Assembly (NCBI RefSeq): GCF_014466985.1
Contig: NZ_AP022827.1
Coordinates: 38,673 to 102,672, forward strand
Source: Nitrosophilus labii
GTDB taxonomy: Bacteria; Campylobacterota; Campylobacteria; Campylobacterales; Nitratiruptoraceae
DNA: 64,000 bases
Direction: 5' to 3'
The translations under genes and the position numbers were made by a program. How positions within the stretch are numbered: the first letter of the stretch is position 1; each line of letters begins with the position of its first letter. The notes under the pieces are model-generated. The model did no database searches, was not told where the DNA came from, and worked only from the letters and a program-made list of their open reading frames with translations. Positions 25,058 to 32,644 of this stretch are shown here, one piece after another.

Positions 25058-26530
25058 TTAATACGCCATCTGCTTTATGAGTTTACCGCTTTTTAATATC
25101 ACTATTTTATAGCTTTCAGAATAAGGATTTTTAAAACATTTCATAACAAATTCATTAAGCTGCATCCTCGCTTTATTTTGTAATTTGCAGGTATTCTCAA
25201 ACTGTTTAGCGCTTTGCTTAAACTGCTCTTTTGCCTCATCTGTCAGCTCTTCTACGCCTGTTTCTCCGAGATATTCAAAAGCCTGGCCGCATTGTCTGTA
25301 ATTGTATATATACTTTCGCTGAAGCGACTTTTTGGTAACGCTTGCGTATTCGCAGCCGTCCGGTTCTATGCCGTTATATGAAGTTACATACTGAGTTCCG
25401 CCAAAATTTTCTATAATATCAGATTTGTTAGAGATAGTATATTGAGCAAGTGTTTCTTCAACAGTCAATCCTACTATTTTATCAACAACTTTTTGAGGTA
25501 ATTTGATGAAACCTTGTATATCTCCTTCTGAATAATTATCTATTTTTTTCTCTTGGCTCGTTTCTGTTTTTGAGGGAGAAAAAGTTTGGGAAATGTTCAC
25601 TCCCAAGCTTTTGAGCAGTTCTGGATCCGCTCCTTTGTAATAGCGAATTGTTTTGTCATTATGAACCAAGGTAAAGGCTATGTCTTTTGGTCCTTCGCAC
25701 CACATTATATCTTTTAGCATAAAAATGTTTATCGTGTTTTTGTCTTTTATCTCATCGAGGCGATAGAAAAGATAGTCACTGAAAGAACTCTTTTTGAATT
25801 TCGTCTTACCATTGGCTATATATAATTTTCCGCCGTTTGCAGTACAGTAGGCATTGGCGTTCATCCCTTTTTCGTAATACCATTTTCCTTTTCCGTTCTC
25901 GTCATAATAGAACACTTTTTTGGGATCTATGTTTTTATATTTTTTGGGATAGCTTATGTAACCGGTTTTTTGGGGATTATAGGTTTTTATATGATAAAAG
26001 CGAGAGTATGTCAGAAGGTATCCTCCCCCTATCATATGACGCTGTCTGAATTCAACATTGTCTCTCATGTATTCTATTCCAAAACCGTTTCTCGATTCGC
26101 ATAGAAAGAAACCAGGATATTTACCGAAACCCTGCTTTTTCATCTCCTGTTTGGTTGTTACATACTCCATACTGAAAGCGGTAGGAAGTGCATTGATCTC
26201 TTTTATGGCCTGATCCCCATAAATAATCTTGCCACCGATCATTTCGCAATATCCTTTGGCATCGCTGAAAACTTCCAGAATATCTCTTGCATCGGCAAGA
26301 TTGGCCTGTTCGTCCTTGGTTCTGTATTCTACGAGAGTTTCGTACGGATTTTCCGCAACAATACGGTAGTGGTCCTCTTCTCCGGCTCTTTTTTGAGAGA
26401 TATAGCTTCTTATGCCGCCATTATTTACAATATCTGAAATATTGGTGACTTTCGGCTGGGATGATGCACAGCCAGTAAACAATATCATTGAGCCAACTGT
26501 TAATAACGCCATATTTATAGTTTTTTTCAT
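25058..26530 (-). CDS. Lipoprotein of unknown function
   Basis: The start is set at MKKTINMALL, which begins a lipoprotein signal with lipobox LFTGC (Cys near residue 20). The longer frame upstream lacks a signal. The mature protein of about 470 residues is rich in Tyr and Lys, with repeated motifs around YYEKGMNANAYCTANGGKLYI and CEGP. I do not recognise a family. It ends two bases from the stop of the convergent regulator at 24808. A surface or exclusion role is possible. Confidence 0.65.
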   Translation of the reverse strand: MKKTINMALLTVGSMILFTGCASSQPKVTNISDIVNNGGIRSYISQKRAGEEDHYRIVAENPYETLVEYRTKDEQANLADARDILEVFSDAKGYCEMIGGKIIYGDQAIKEINALPTAFSMEYVTTKQEMKKQGFGKYPGFFLCESRNGFGIEYMRDNVEFRQRHMIGGGYLLTYSRFYHIKTYNPQKTGYISYPKKYKNIDPKKVFYYDENGKGKWYYEKGMNANAYCTANGGKLYIANGKTKFKKSSFSDYLFYRLDEIKDKNTINIFMLKDIMWCEGPKDIAFTLVHNDKTIRYYKGADPELLKSLGVNISQTFSPSKTETSQEKKIDNYSEGDIQGFIKLPQKVVDKIVGLTVEETLAQYTISNKSDIIENFGGTQYVTSYNGIEPDGCEYASVTKKSLQRKYIYNYRQCGQAFEYLGETGVEELTDEAKEQFKQSAKQFENTCKLQNKARMQLNEFVMKCFKNPYSESYKIVILKSGKLIKQMAY

Positions 26531-26647
26531 GATACTACTCTCTTTTGTGCAAAACTGTTTTTTTAAACATTGAGAATATAACATTTTTGTAATAGAAGTT
26601 TTAGTATTATTTTTTTCCATATTCAACCCCTTTCATTGTTTATTTTT

Positions 26648-26821
26648 TCACCACTTTGAACTCTTAAATATCCGGTAACAGTTTTTACAGCATTTTTCCT
26701 CATCATTTTTGAAAACTTCCAAGAAACCTTTTATATTTGCAAGGCGATTAGGATTATTTATCCTATGATCACAAACTGCTTTTCCATGTTTTGTAACAAT
26801 ATGTATTTTTTTTGTTTTCAT
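26648..26821 (-). CDS. Small cysteine-rich protein
   Basis: The start is chosen at MKTKKIHIV after an AGAGGA site. The 57-residue basic protein has a CDHR motif and a CCKNC cluster, which may form a small zinc-binding site. It follows the gene at 26833 by 11 bases on the same strand. Function unknown. Confidence 0.5.
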   Translation of the reverse strand: MKTKKIHIVTKHGKAVCDHRINNPNRLANIKGFLEVFKNDEEKCCKNCYRIFKSSKW

Positions 26822-26832
26822 GTTAATTCCTC

Positions 26833-27096
26833 TTACAGGTATTCCCACTTCCCGGTTCTTTTGTTTTTATACTGAATTGCAGTACAACCCCAAGCACCCA
26901 TTCCAAAGTCATCAAGAGGGGAAAAAGCGTTTTCGGTTTCATCATCATCGCTGTAACCATATCCGTAGACATTTCCATCATCATCAAGCAATCTAAACTC
27001 ATATTTTAGATTGTGGTCCTTTGAAGGATCCCAATCAGCAGAGCATATTGGCTCTTTTAATTTTTTATTAAAAGCTTTTGTGATTTTCCATGCCAT
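26833..27096 (-). CDS. Hypothetical acidic protein
   Basis: This 87-residue soluble protein has an acidic DDDGNVYGYGYSDDDETE stretch and ends in an aromatic segment (GKWEYL). I do not recognise it. It is divergent from the gene at 27228, and two operator-like palindromes occupy the space between them, so it is probably regulated. Confidence 0.6.
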   Translation of the reverse strand: MAWKITKAFNKKLKEPICSADWDPSKDHNLKYEFRLLDDDGNVYGYGYSDDDETENAFSPLDDFGMGAWGCTAIQYKNKRTGKWEYL

Positions 27097-27117
27097 TATT
27101 TTACCTTTTTTTATCTA

Positions 27118-27140
27118 TTTTAGACGAATTTTAACTAAAA
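27118..27140. promoter_or_regulatory. 23-bp operator-like element (divergent intergenic region)
   Basis: TTTTAG-ACGAATTTTAA-CTAAAA matches the plasmid-wide element in length and half-sites. It lies 22 bases upstream of the 27096 gene start. Confidence 0.6.
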
Positions 27141-27149
27141 TTCTAACAT

Positions 27150-27171
27150 TTGTCAACGAAATCGTTGACAA
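27150..27171. promoter_or_regulatory. Perfect palindrome overlapping a -35 box
   Basis: TTGTCAACGA and TCGTTGACAA are exact reverse complements separated by two bases. The right arm contains the TTGACA -35 box of the plus-strand promoter, a layout expected for a repressor operator. The sequence differs from the 23-bp element, so a different protein may bind. Confidence 0.6.
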
Positions 27172-27193
27172 TTAGATGATATTGTGCTAAAAT
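27165..27193 (+). promoter_or_regulatory. Consensus sigma-70-type promoter with an embedded 23-bp element
   Basis: TTGACA (27165-27170) and TAAAAT (27188-27193) are separated by exactly 17 bases. The interval 27170-27192 reads AATTAG-ATGATATTGTG-CTAAAA, a weaker copy of the 23-bp element whose right half-site supplies the -10 box. The same TTGTGCTAAAAT string occurs at 40111-40122. It should drive the gene at 27228. Confidence 0.7.
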
Positions 27194-27227
27194 ATAGGTA
27201 TAAAATGAAGGAATGGAGGTAATGGAG

Positions 27228-27866
27228 ATGATGCAGCTTGATATTTTCGGAAACGCAAAAATAATAAGAAAAAAGAATGAAAAAAGTAAGATTGAAAAGA
27301 ATTATGACAAAATAATCAATAAGCTGATTGAGCAATTGAAAAATTATATCAAAGAAGGAGTTTTAATAAGATCTGATGATCTTTATAATATATCATTAGA
27401 TTATCCATATAAAATTGAAAAGACTTGGGGAGATGAATATGGTTTATACTTTGTACCAGATAGCGACACAGTAAAAATCTATCAGCATCTTGTTGAAAGA
27501 AACGGTACTCTAAAAGAACTTCTATCCTTAGATCTTGCACAAGGAGCATTAAACAATATCCGTCAGTTTATAATAGACAACCCAAATGCTACCATTGAAG
27601 AATTTATAAAAAGATTTCGTATAAACGAACCAATCAAGAGATATTTTAGATATGCGGAGACAAAAGATAAAGAGCTACTTGAAAAAGTGGCACTAACAAT
27701 AATCGAATTTAAGAAAATGCGAAGCTTTATAGATACCTCTCATAAGAAATTCAACCCACTTAAAAACAGAAGAGGAAGAAACGAAGGTAAGCCCGGATGT
27801 TTTGATGGGCTTTGTATTGAAAAAAATATTGAAAAGATATTTCCGTTTGCAAGAGAATACTCATAA
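27228..27866 (+). CDS. Hypothetical protein with C-terminal PGCFDGLC motif
   Basis: GGAGG at 27215-27219 points to the ATG at 27228, although in-frame ATGs at 27213, 27222 and 27231 exist. The roughly 212-residue protein is helical and basic, with no membrane segment. Its C-terminus (LKNRRGRNEGKPGCFDGLC, then IEKN) is repeated in a broken frame at 28265-28413. The 5' leader AATGGAGGTAATGGAGATG also precedes ssb. Function unknown. Confidence 0.65.
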   Translation: MMQLDIFGNAKIIRKKNEKSKIEKNYDKIINKLIEQLKNYIKEGVLIRSDDLYNISLDYPYKIEKTWGDEYGLYFVPDSDTVKIYQHLVERNGTLKELLSLDLAQGALNNIRQFIIDNPNATIEEFIKRFRINEPIKRYFRYAETKDKELLEKVALTIIEFKKMRSFIDTSHKKFNPLKNRRGRNEGKPGCFDGLCIEKNIEKIFPFAREYS

Positions 27867-27879
27867 AGAGGGTATGCAA

Positions 27880-28020
27880 ATGATAGAAGAGTTAAAAGTT
27901 TTAATAGAAACTTTTGCAATAGGTTTTATAGCATTAATGAGCTTAGTATCGTTTTTTATAGGTTATGAGGAATTTAAAAGGAAACAAAGAATAAAAAATG
28001 TTTGGAAAAATAGAAGATAA
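27880..28020 (+). CDS. Small single-pass membrane protein
   Basis: An AGAGG site seven bases before the ATG at 27880 supports this short start. The 46-residue product has one hydrophobic helix (FAIGFIALMSLVSFFIG) and a basic tail (KRKQRIKNVWKNRR), placing the tail in the cytoplasm. Function unknown. Confidence 0.55.
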   Translation: MIEELKVLIETFAIGFIALMSLVSFFIGYEEFKRKQRIKNVWKNRR

Positions 28021-28032
28021 AAAGGAGTAAAA

Positions 28033-28248
28033 GTGTGGGAATTAATATATTACATATTGCTTGAAATAGCTAATATGTTTTGCATAGCAAAGTTTAAAGA
28101 AGGAATGAAAAAGTGCATATTCCGTTATATCCTAATAACAGTTGTATTTTTTGCAATAATTGCAACATTATCAACACTTGGATTTATTAATTTTGACGAA
28201 GTAGCAGAAGATTTCACCAATTCCTATACAATGGAAAGTCAAAAATAA
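28033..28248 (+). CDS. Small membrane protein, GTG start
   Basis: AAAGGAG precedes a GTG start. The 71-residue protein has two hydrophobic stretches, with the strongest at YILITVVFFAIIATLSTLGFI. It follows the previous small membrane gene by 12 bases. Function unknown. Confidence 0.55.
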   Translation: MWELIYYILLEIANMFCIAKFKEGMKKCIFRYILITVVFFAIIATLSTLGFINFDEVAEDFTNSYTMESQK

Positions 28249-28264
28249 GTAGGAAATAGGTGTA

Positions 28265-28413
28265 ATGGAATTTAGAAAATATATCGATTTAGAAAATAAA
28301 AAATTAATGGATTAAAAAACAGAAAAAGCAGAAAGGCAGACCGTCCGGGTTGTTTTGACGGGCTTTGTGTTGAAAAGAACATCCAAAGGACAAGAAATGT
28401 GCTGTTCGGTTGA
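28265..28413 (+). pseudogene. Frameshifted fragment related to the end of the 27228 gene
   Basis: One frame gives MEFRKYIDLENKKLMD and stops. A second frame continues LKNRKSRKADRPGCFDGLC and VEKN before stopping at 28411-28413. Together they align with the C-terminus of the 27228 protein. This looks like a duplicated, frameshifted remnant just upstream of the next gene, although a programmed frameshift cannot be excluded. Confidence 0.55.
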
Positions 28414-29575
28414 GATCAAGAAAAATTATCCAAAAGAGCTTGAAAAGCATTTTGACGAGGTTCTTGTATTTCATGGACCTCGCTATCAAAGATTAATAGT
28501 TAGAGATAAAGTAAACAATAAAGGGGCTATAAAATACTCTACTTGGCTGGATTTAAAAATTAATTACTATAACAATGTCGCATATTACAAATATAGTGCT
28601 TTTGCCAATAGTGGCGAAATAATGGAATATGCAATAAAGAAAGTTTTCGAGATAGCAAAAGAGATAAAGAGACATATCGAACCTTTCCAGAGAGGATTGT
28701 TCGAGGATGAAGAGAGTAAAGAAAATCTAATTTACAAACTTTCGGAAAAACTAAACGACTGGATATGGAAATATAACGGTATCGAATATAGGCAACACAT
28801 TCCATCCCCTGTTGAATTGCGAGATACGATAAAACTCTATCTCAAAAAAGTAGCCAATAAAGAGATAGAGCTGGATAACAGATTTCGTACCATTAAAGAT
28901 TACAGAGATGATTTTATCTGGTTTCCAAACTTTTTGCATATTCTTGACGGAGAAGCAAAAAGTGATCTGGATATTTTAGAGTGGCTCGGATGGATTAGGA
29001 TTTTTGTAAAAGATAGAAGCGGAAACGATCTTTTTTATTTTCAAAATGAAGAATTTGATGCGTGTTTCCCTCTTGATTGGGACAAATCTATTTTGCCGAA
29101 TTACAAAAGAATCGTCTATACAAAAGAACTTATCGATTATGTAAGAAATTTATTCGATATACCTTACAGAGAGCCGTTTGGAGATAGCTACGCCATTAAA
29201 ATGGCAATTAAGGATTATATAGAAAGCTGTGCTTTAAAAAAGGGTATCGACTGGAAAGATACTCTCGGTAACAGCAGGGATTATAAAGAGTTTATGAAAA
29301 AAATCAGAATCAAAGAACAAAGCGGTGAATGTGGAGGAATCGGGTTTGATGGTTACAGTGTGAGTTACGATTTCAGTAAAGAGGAGATATCAATACAACA
29401 AAAGGTTAGTTGCAGACTATTTTTGCAGTCGAAAAACAACCATCTCTATTTTCACAATGAAAGTTTTTATAATATTGCAACTTATAAACAAGAAGAGATT
29501 TTCAGATTGGCTTATGAACTTTTAAAAGAAGATGTAGTTAATTATAAGCAAATGACGATATTTGATTATCTTTAG
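28397..29575 (+). CDS. Hypothetical 392-residue protein
   Basis: The start at MCCSVEIKKN is chosen because AAAGGA lies seven bases before it. The protein is soluble and rich in aromatic residues (KYNGIEYRQHIPSP, FDACFPLDWDKSILP). It ends QMTIFDYL, a short motif resembling C-terminal peptides that bind the sliding clamp or SSB-like partners; this is a suggestion only. No family is recognised. Confidence 0.6.
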   Translation: MCCSVEIKKNYPKELEKHFDEVLVFHGPRYQRLIVRDKVNNKGAIKYSTWLDLKINYYNNVAYYKYSAFANSGEIMEYAIKKVFEIAKEIKRHIEPFQRGLFEDEESKENLIYKLSEKLNDWIWKYNGIEYRQHIPSPVELRDTIKLYLKKVANKEIELDNRFRTIKDYRDDFIWFPNFLHILDGEAKSDLDILEWLGWIRIFVKDRSGNDLFYFQNEEFDACFPLDWDKSILPNYKRIVYTKELIDYVRNLFDIPYREPFGDSYAIKMAIKDYIESCALKKGIDWKDTLGNSRDYKEFMKKIRIKEQSGECGGIGFDGYSVSYDFSKEEISIQQKVSCRLFLQSKNNHLYFHNESFYNIATYKQEEIFRLAYELLKEDVVNYKQMTIFDYL

Positions 29576-29605
29576 TAGTTACCAACCGATCAGTGGAGTC
29601 TGGAA

Positions 29606-30163
29606 ATGATAGATATGATGGAAATTATTATTGTGGCTATGGATGTTTCTAAATCTTTTGTACCCCATGATCCATGTCATAAAATTCTCAGAACTATTAG
29701 ATGTCGCCGTTCTGAAGAGAATGAAAAAAGAGTTGACAAAATTGTAAGTTTTTATAAAAACAAGTATGAAAATTACAGAATTGTTGAAGAGATATGGTAT
29801 GCAAAAACCATTTTAAAGGAAGATGGAACTCAAGAGAGATTCGTATCTGAAAATAAAGAAGAAAATTTATTTTGTGATTGCAAATATGAAGGTATATGCG
29901 TTAGATCAAGCATTAGGTACTATTCGATTTTTGAAAATGAGGATGAGAAAATACAACATTATCGCCGTAGAATAGCCGGATTTAGAGGGGCTATTACGAG
30001 AAATATCAACAAAGCAAAAAAAATTCGAAGTAAATATGCAACCACCCTCTTCCCTCAAAACTATAAAGAAGATCAGAAGTTTTGCAGACTTATTCGAAAT
30101 ATAAGGTTGAATATAAAAAGATGGAAAGATGCAAAAAGAAAACTGGAGTTAGCGTATGAGTAG
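29606..30163 (+). CDS. Hypothetical basic protein upstream of the helicase
   Basis: This 185-residue protein carries several cysteines (FCDCKYEGICVRS) and an arginine/lysine-rich C-terminal half. GGAG lies upstream of the ATG. Its stop overlaps the helicase start by eight bases, so the two are coupled and may act together on DNA. No family is recognised. Confidence 0.6.
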   Translation: MIDMMEIIIVAMDVSKSFVPHDPCHKILRTIRCRRSEENEKRVDKIVSFYKNKYENYRIVEEIWYAKTILKEDGTQERFVSENKEENLFCDCKYEGICVRSSIRYYSIFENEDEKIQHYRRRIAGFRGAITRNINKAKKIRSKYATTLFPQNYKEDQKFCRLIRNIRLNIKRWKDAKRKLELAYE

Positions 30164-31640
30164 ATTGCAATTAACAGAGGAACAGCAAAAGATTGTCGAT
30201 GCAGAATTTGATAGTATCCTACTTATCAATGCTTATGCCGGAACTGGCAAAACTTCTACACTGGTGGAATTTGTCAGATCCCCAAAAAGAAAATGTAAAA
30301 AATTTTTGTATCTGTCTTACAACAGTTCAATGTCTAAAAGTGCTGCAAAAAGTTTTAAGGGTATCAAGAATGTAGTCATAAAAACTATTCACTCCCTCGC
30401 ATATGGAGCTGTTGGCCATAAATATAAAGAGAGGCTTGGCAATTTGAGAGTATTAGATATGCTTGGATATTGTGAAGATGTGGATGAAAAAGAGCAATAT
30501 TATTACGCATATCTTTTGTTGTCATTGGTAAGGGAGTTTGCAAATTCAAAATATACAATGGAGAAATTTATAAATATCAAAATTGAGGAGAGCAGCAGCT
30601 GGGGCAAAGAACATAAAGCAAGTCTTAGATATTTTCTTGACAAATTGCCATCTGTTTGGGAAGATCTACTTACAAATGAAGAGATGCCATTTGAACATGA
30701 TTTTTACCTAAAGCTTTATCAGTTATCAGAACCAAAATTATATTTCGATTATATTCTTGTAGATGAAGCACAAGATATTAACGGAGTAATTATTGATATA
30801 GTTTTAAAACAACGCTCAAAAAAGGTGTTTATTGGTGATACTTATCAGCAAATCTATTCCTGGAGAGGTGCAAGCAATTCTCTTGAAATATTGTCCAAAA
30901 TGCCAGGAACAAAAACTCTTTATCTTACCCAATCGTTTAGATGTCCACAGGTAGTTGCTGCACTGGCCAATCAATATCTAACTTTACTTGATGCACCAAA
31001 GCCGTTTAGAGGAACACGGATACAGCGTAATGATGACCCCACTCAAACAACCGTTGTTGCAAGGACCAATGCAAAACTTTTTGATTATGTGGTAGAAAAT
31101 ATTCTATTCAATGAAGATGAAGAGGAATTTAAAATACATTTTGTAGGGGGAATTAAGAGTTACAATTTTCAAGATCTTATCGATATTCAAAATCTTCAAT
31201 GGGGTAAAACGGAGTATATTCGAAATGGCTTTCTAAAGAGATTCTATGACATTGAAGAACTAAGTGAATATGCCGAAGAGGCAAATGAAGTTGATCTGAA
31301 AGTCAAAATTACTATTGTGCGAAAGTACATGAAACACAATATCCGTAATCTCATTAAAATGATCGAAGAGCGTGTTGTAGATGCAAACAAGGCGGACTAT
31401 TTACTTACAACTGGCCACAAGTCAAAAGGTTTGGAATGGGATAATGTGCTTATTCTTGATGATTTTGTAAATATCAAAGAGGAGATCAGGGAAGATGGAG
31501 AAGCAGTAGTAAGTAAAGAAGAGTTAAACCTCTTGTATGTTGCTATTACAAGAAGCAAACATAAGTTGAGTATTTCAAAAGATTATATTCTTTCAAATGA
31601 GTTTATCGAAGAAAACAGGCATTTGATTAGAATAATGTAA
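30156..31640 (+). CDS. UvrD/Rep-type superfamily 1 DNA helicase
   Basis: All key SF1A motifs are visible in this 494-residue protein: Q-motif LTEEQQKIV, motif I AGTGKTS near residue 28, motif II DEAQD near residue 203, motif III GDTYQQIYSWRGA, motif IV LTQSFR, motif V HKSKGLEW and motif VI LLYVAITRSK. It is shorter than UvrD, resembling compact F-box-helicase-like enzymes. It probably unwinds plasmid DNA in replication or recombination. The upstream gene is coupled to it. Confidence 0.88.
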   Translation: MSRLQLTEEQQKIVDAEFDSILLINAYAGTGKTSTLVEFVRSPKRKCKKFLYLSYNSSMSKSAAKSFKGIKNVVIKTIHSLAYGAVGHKYKERLGNLRVLDMLGYCEDVDEKEQYYYAYLLLSLVREFANSKYTMEKFINIKIEESSSWGKEHKASLRYFLDKLPSVWEDLLTNEEMPFEHDFYLKLYQLSEPKLYFDYILVDEAQDINGVIIDIVLKQRSKKVFIGDTYQQIYSWRGASNSLEILSKMPGTKTLYLTQSFRCPQVVAALANQYLTLLDAPKPFRGTRIQRNDDPTQTTVVARTNAKLFDYVVENILFNEDEEEFKIHFVGGIKSYNFQDLIDIQNLQWGKTEYIRNGFLKRFYDIEELSEYAEEANEVDLKVKITIVRKYMKHNIRNLIKMIEERVVDANKADYLLTTGHKSKGLEWDNVLILDDFVNIKEEIREDGEAVVSKEELNLLYVAITRSKHKLSISKDYILSNEFIEENRHLIRIM

Positions 31641-31670
31641 ATTCATATAAAGAAACAAAAAAGGAGTTTT

Positions 31671-31964
31671 ATGAGTTTTTGGGATAGAGAGTATACAAAA
31701 ACAAAGCTTGCGGATCTGGCAGATATTCTTGGGGTATCAAGACAGATGTTATACAAAAAACTTGCAAGCGATGATGAAAGAGACAAGCCATTTAAAGAAC
31801 TTATATTGCTTGCTACTACGATAGACAAAAAAGAGCTTGAAAAAAAATTAAAGCAAATTCGCAAAGATTACAAAAGAAACTTTGAAAAAGAATATGTTAA
31901 GTGGTTAAAAAGTGAATTGGCAAAATATGAGAATACAATAGTTCACAAAGCAAAAGAAGAATAA
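31671..31964 (+). CDS. HTH-like DNA-binding protein
   Basis: The 97-residue protein has an N-terminal helix-turn-helix (KLADLADILGVSRQMLYKKLAS) followed by a charged helical tail. AAAAAGGAG precedes the start. It may be a regulator of the adjacent membrane protein and cytochrome genes, or of the helicase group upstream. Confidence 0.65.
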   Translation: MSFWDREYTKTKLADLADILGVSRQMLYKKLASDDERDKPFKELILLATTIDKKELEKKLKQIRKDYKRNFEKEYVKWLKSELAKYENTIVHKAKEE

Positions 31965-31973
31965 GGGGCTTGA

Positions 31974-32303
31974 ATGCTGCAACAGATTAAAAAAATGGTG
32001 AGTATTATAGAAATAGATGAAGAAATAAGTGAGAAATTGGAGATATTTTTCTATTTTCTGATCTTGCCTTTTTTATTTGGTTATCTCTTTTTGCTTTTTG
32101 GTATAGACGGAGTGACAGTTAAAAAGAGCATAGGACTTATAAAACACTATCCAATAATGTTGTTTTTTATCTATTTTTTTGGGCTTATGGGGGTATTGGG
32201 GCTATTTTTGTTGCATGTAATAAGAAAGCAGCTTTTATTTAAAAAGTATGCAAAAATAAAAAAAGAGACAAAAAAGGAAACAAATGAAAAGGTTTATTAT
32301 TAG
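31974..32303 (+). CDS. Two-helix inner-membrane protein
   Basis: The 109-residue protein has two hydrophobic segments (IFFYFLILPFLFGYLFLLFG and IMLFFIYFFGLMGVLGLFLL) and a lysine-rich cytoplasmic tail. It overlaps the cytochrome gene by 20 bases, so the two are likely produced together and may form a membrane-attached redox unit. That partnership is inferred from overlap only. Confidence 0.65.
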   Translation: MLQQIKKMVSIIEIDEEISEKLEIFFYFLILPFLFGYLFLLFGIDGVTVKKSIGLIKHYPIMLFFIYFFGLMGVLGLFLLHVIRKQLLFKKYAKIKKETKKETNEKVYY

Positions 32304-32613
32304 CATTTGTATCATAATTACAAATTTTGCTTATGCCTGCACCGGCGACTGCATAGCTTGCCATCCAGTGTTAAAAAAATCGATAGAGGAATCGCACCAC
32401 CGAATCCTAAAGAGCTGCATAGAGTGTCATAAAAACAATACTGGCAATACTGGTTCTTGCGGAAAAGATTGCTTTGATTGTCACGATAAACAAAAACTTA
32501 TAGCTTCAAGTTTGCCAGAGCATCGGGCAATAAAAAATTGTTCTAAATGTCACATTGATAGGCTCAATATAATAGAAAAAATTCGTTTTACGGGGAACCT
32601 TTATCTGATATAA
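32284..32613 (+). CDS. Small exported c-type cytochrome with four CxxCH heme sites
   Basis: This 109-residue protein has a signal peptide (ISICIIITNFAYA) and four heme attachment motifs: CIACH, CIECH, CFDCH and CSKCH. Additional histidines (SHHRI, PEHRA) could act as distal ligands. It would be a periplasmic electron carrier in an organism with c-type cytochrome maturation. It is unusual cargo for a transfer plasmid and is coupled to a membrane protein gene. Confidence 0.8.
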   Translation: MKRFIISICIIITNFAYACTGDCIACHPVLKKSIEESHHRILKSCIECHKNNTGNTGSCGKDCFDCHDKQKLIASSLPEHRAIKNCSKCHIDRLNIIEKIRFTGNLYLI

Positions 32614-32644
32614 TTAATAAAAAATGATTTTTTCAAGGGAAAAA

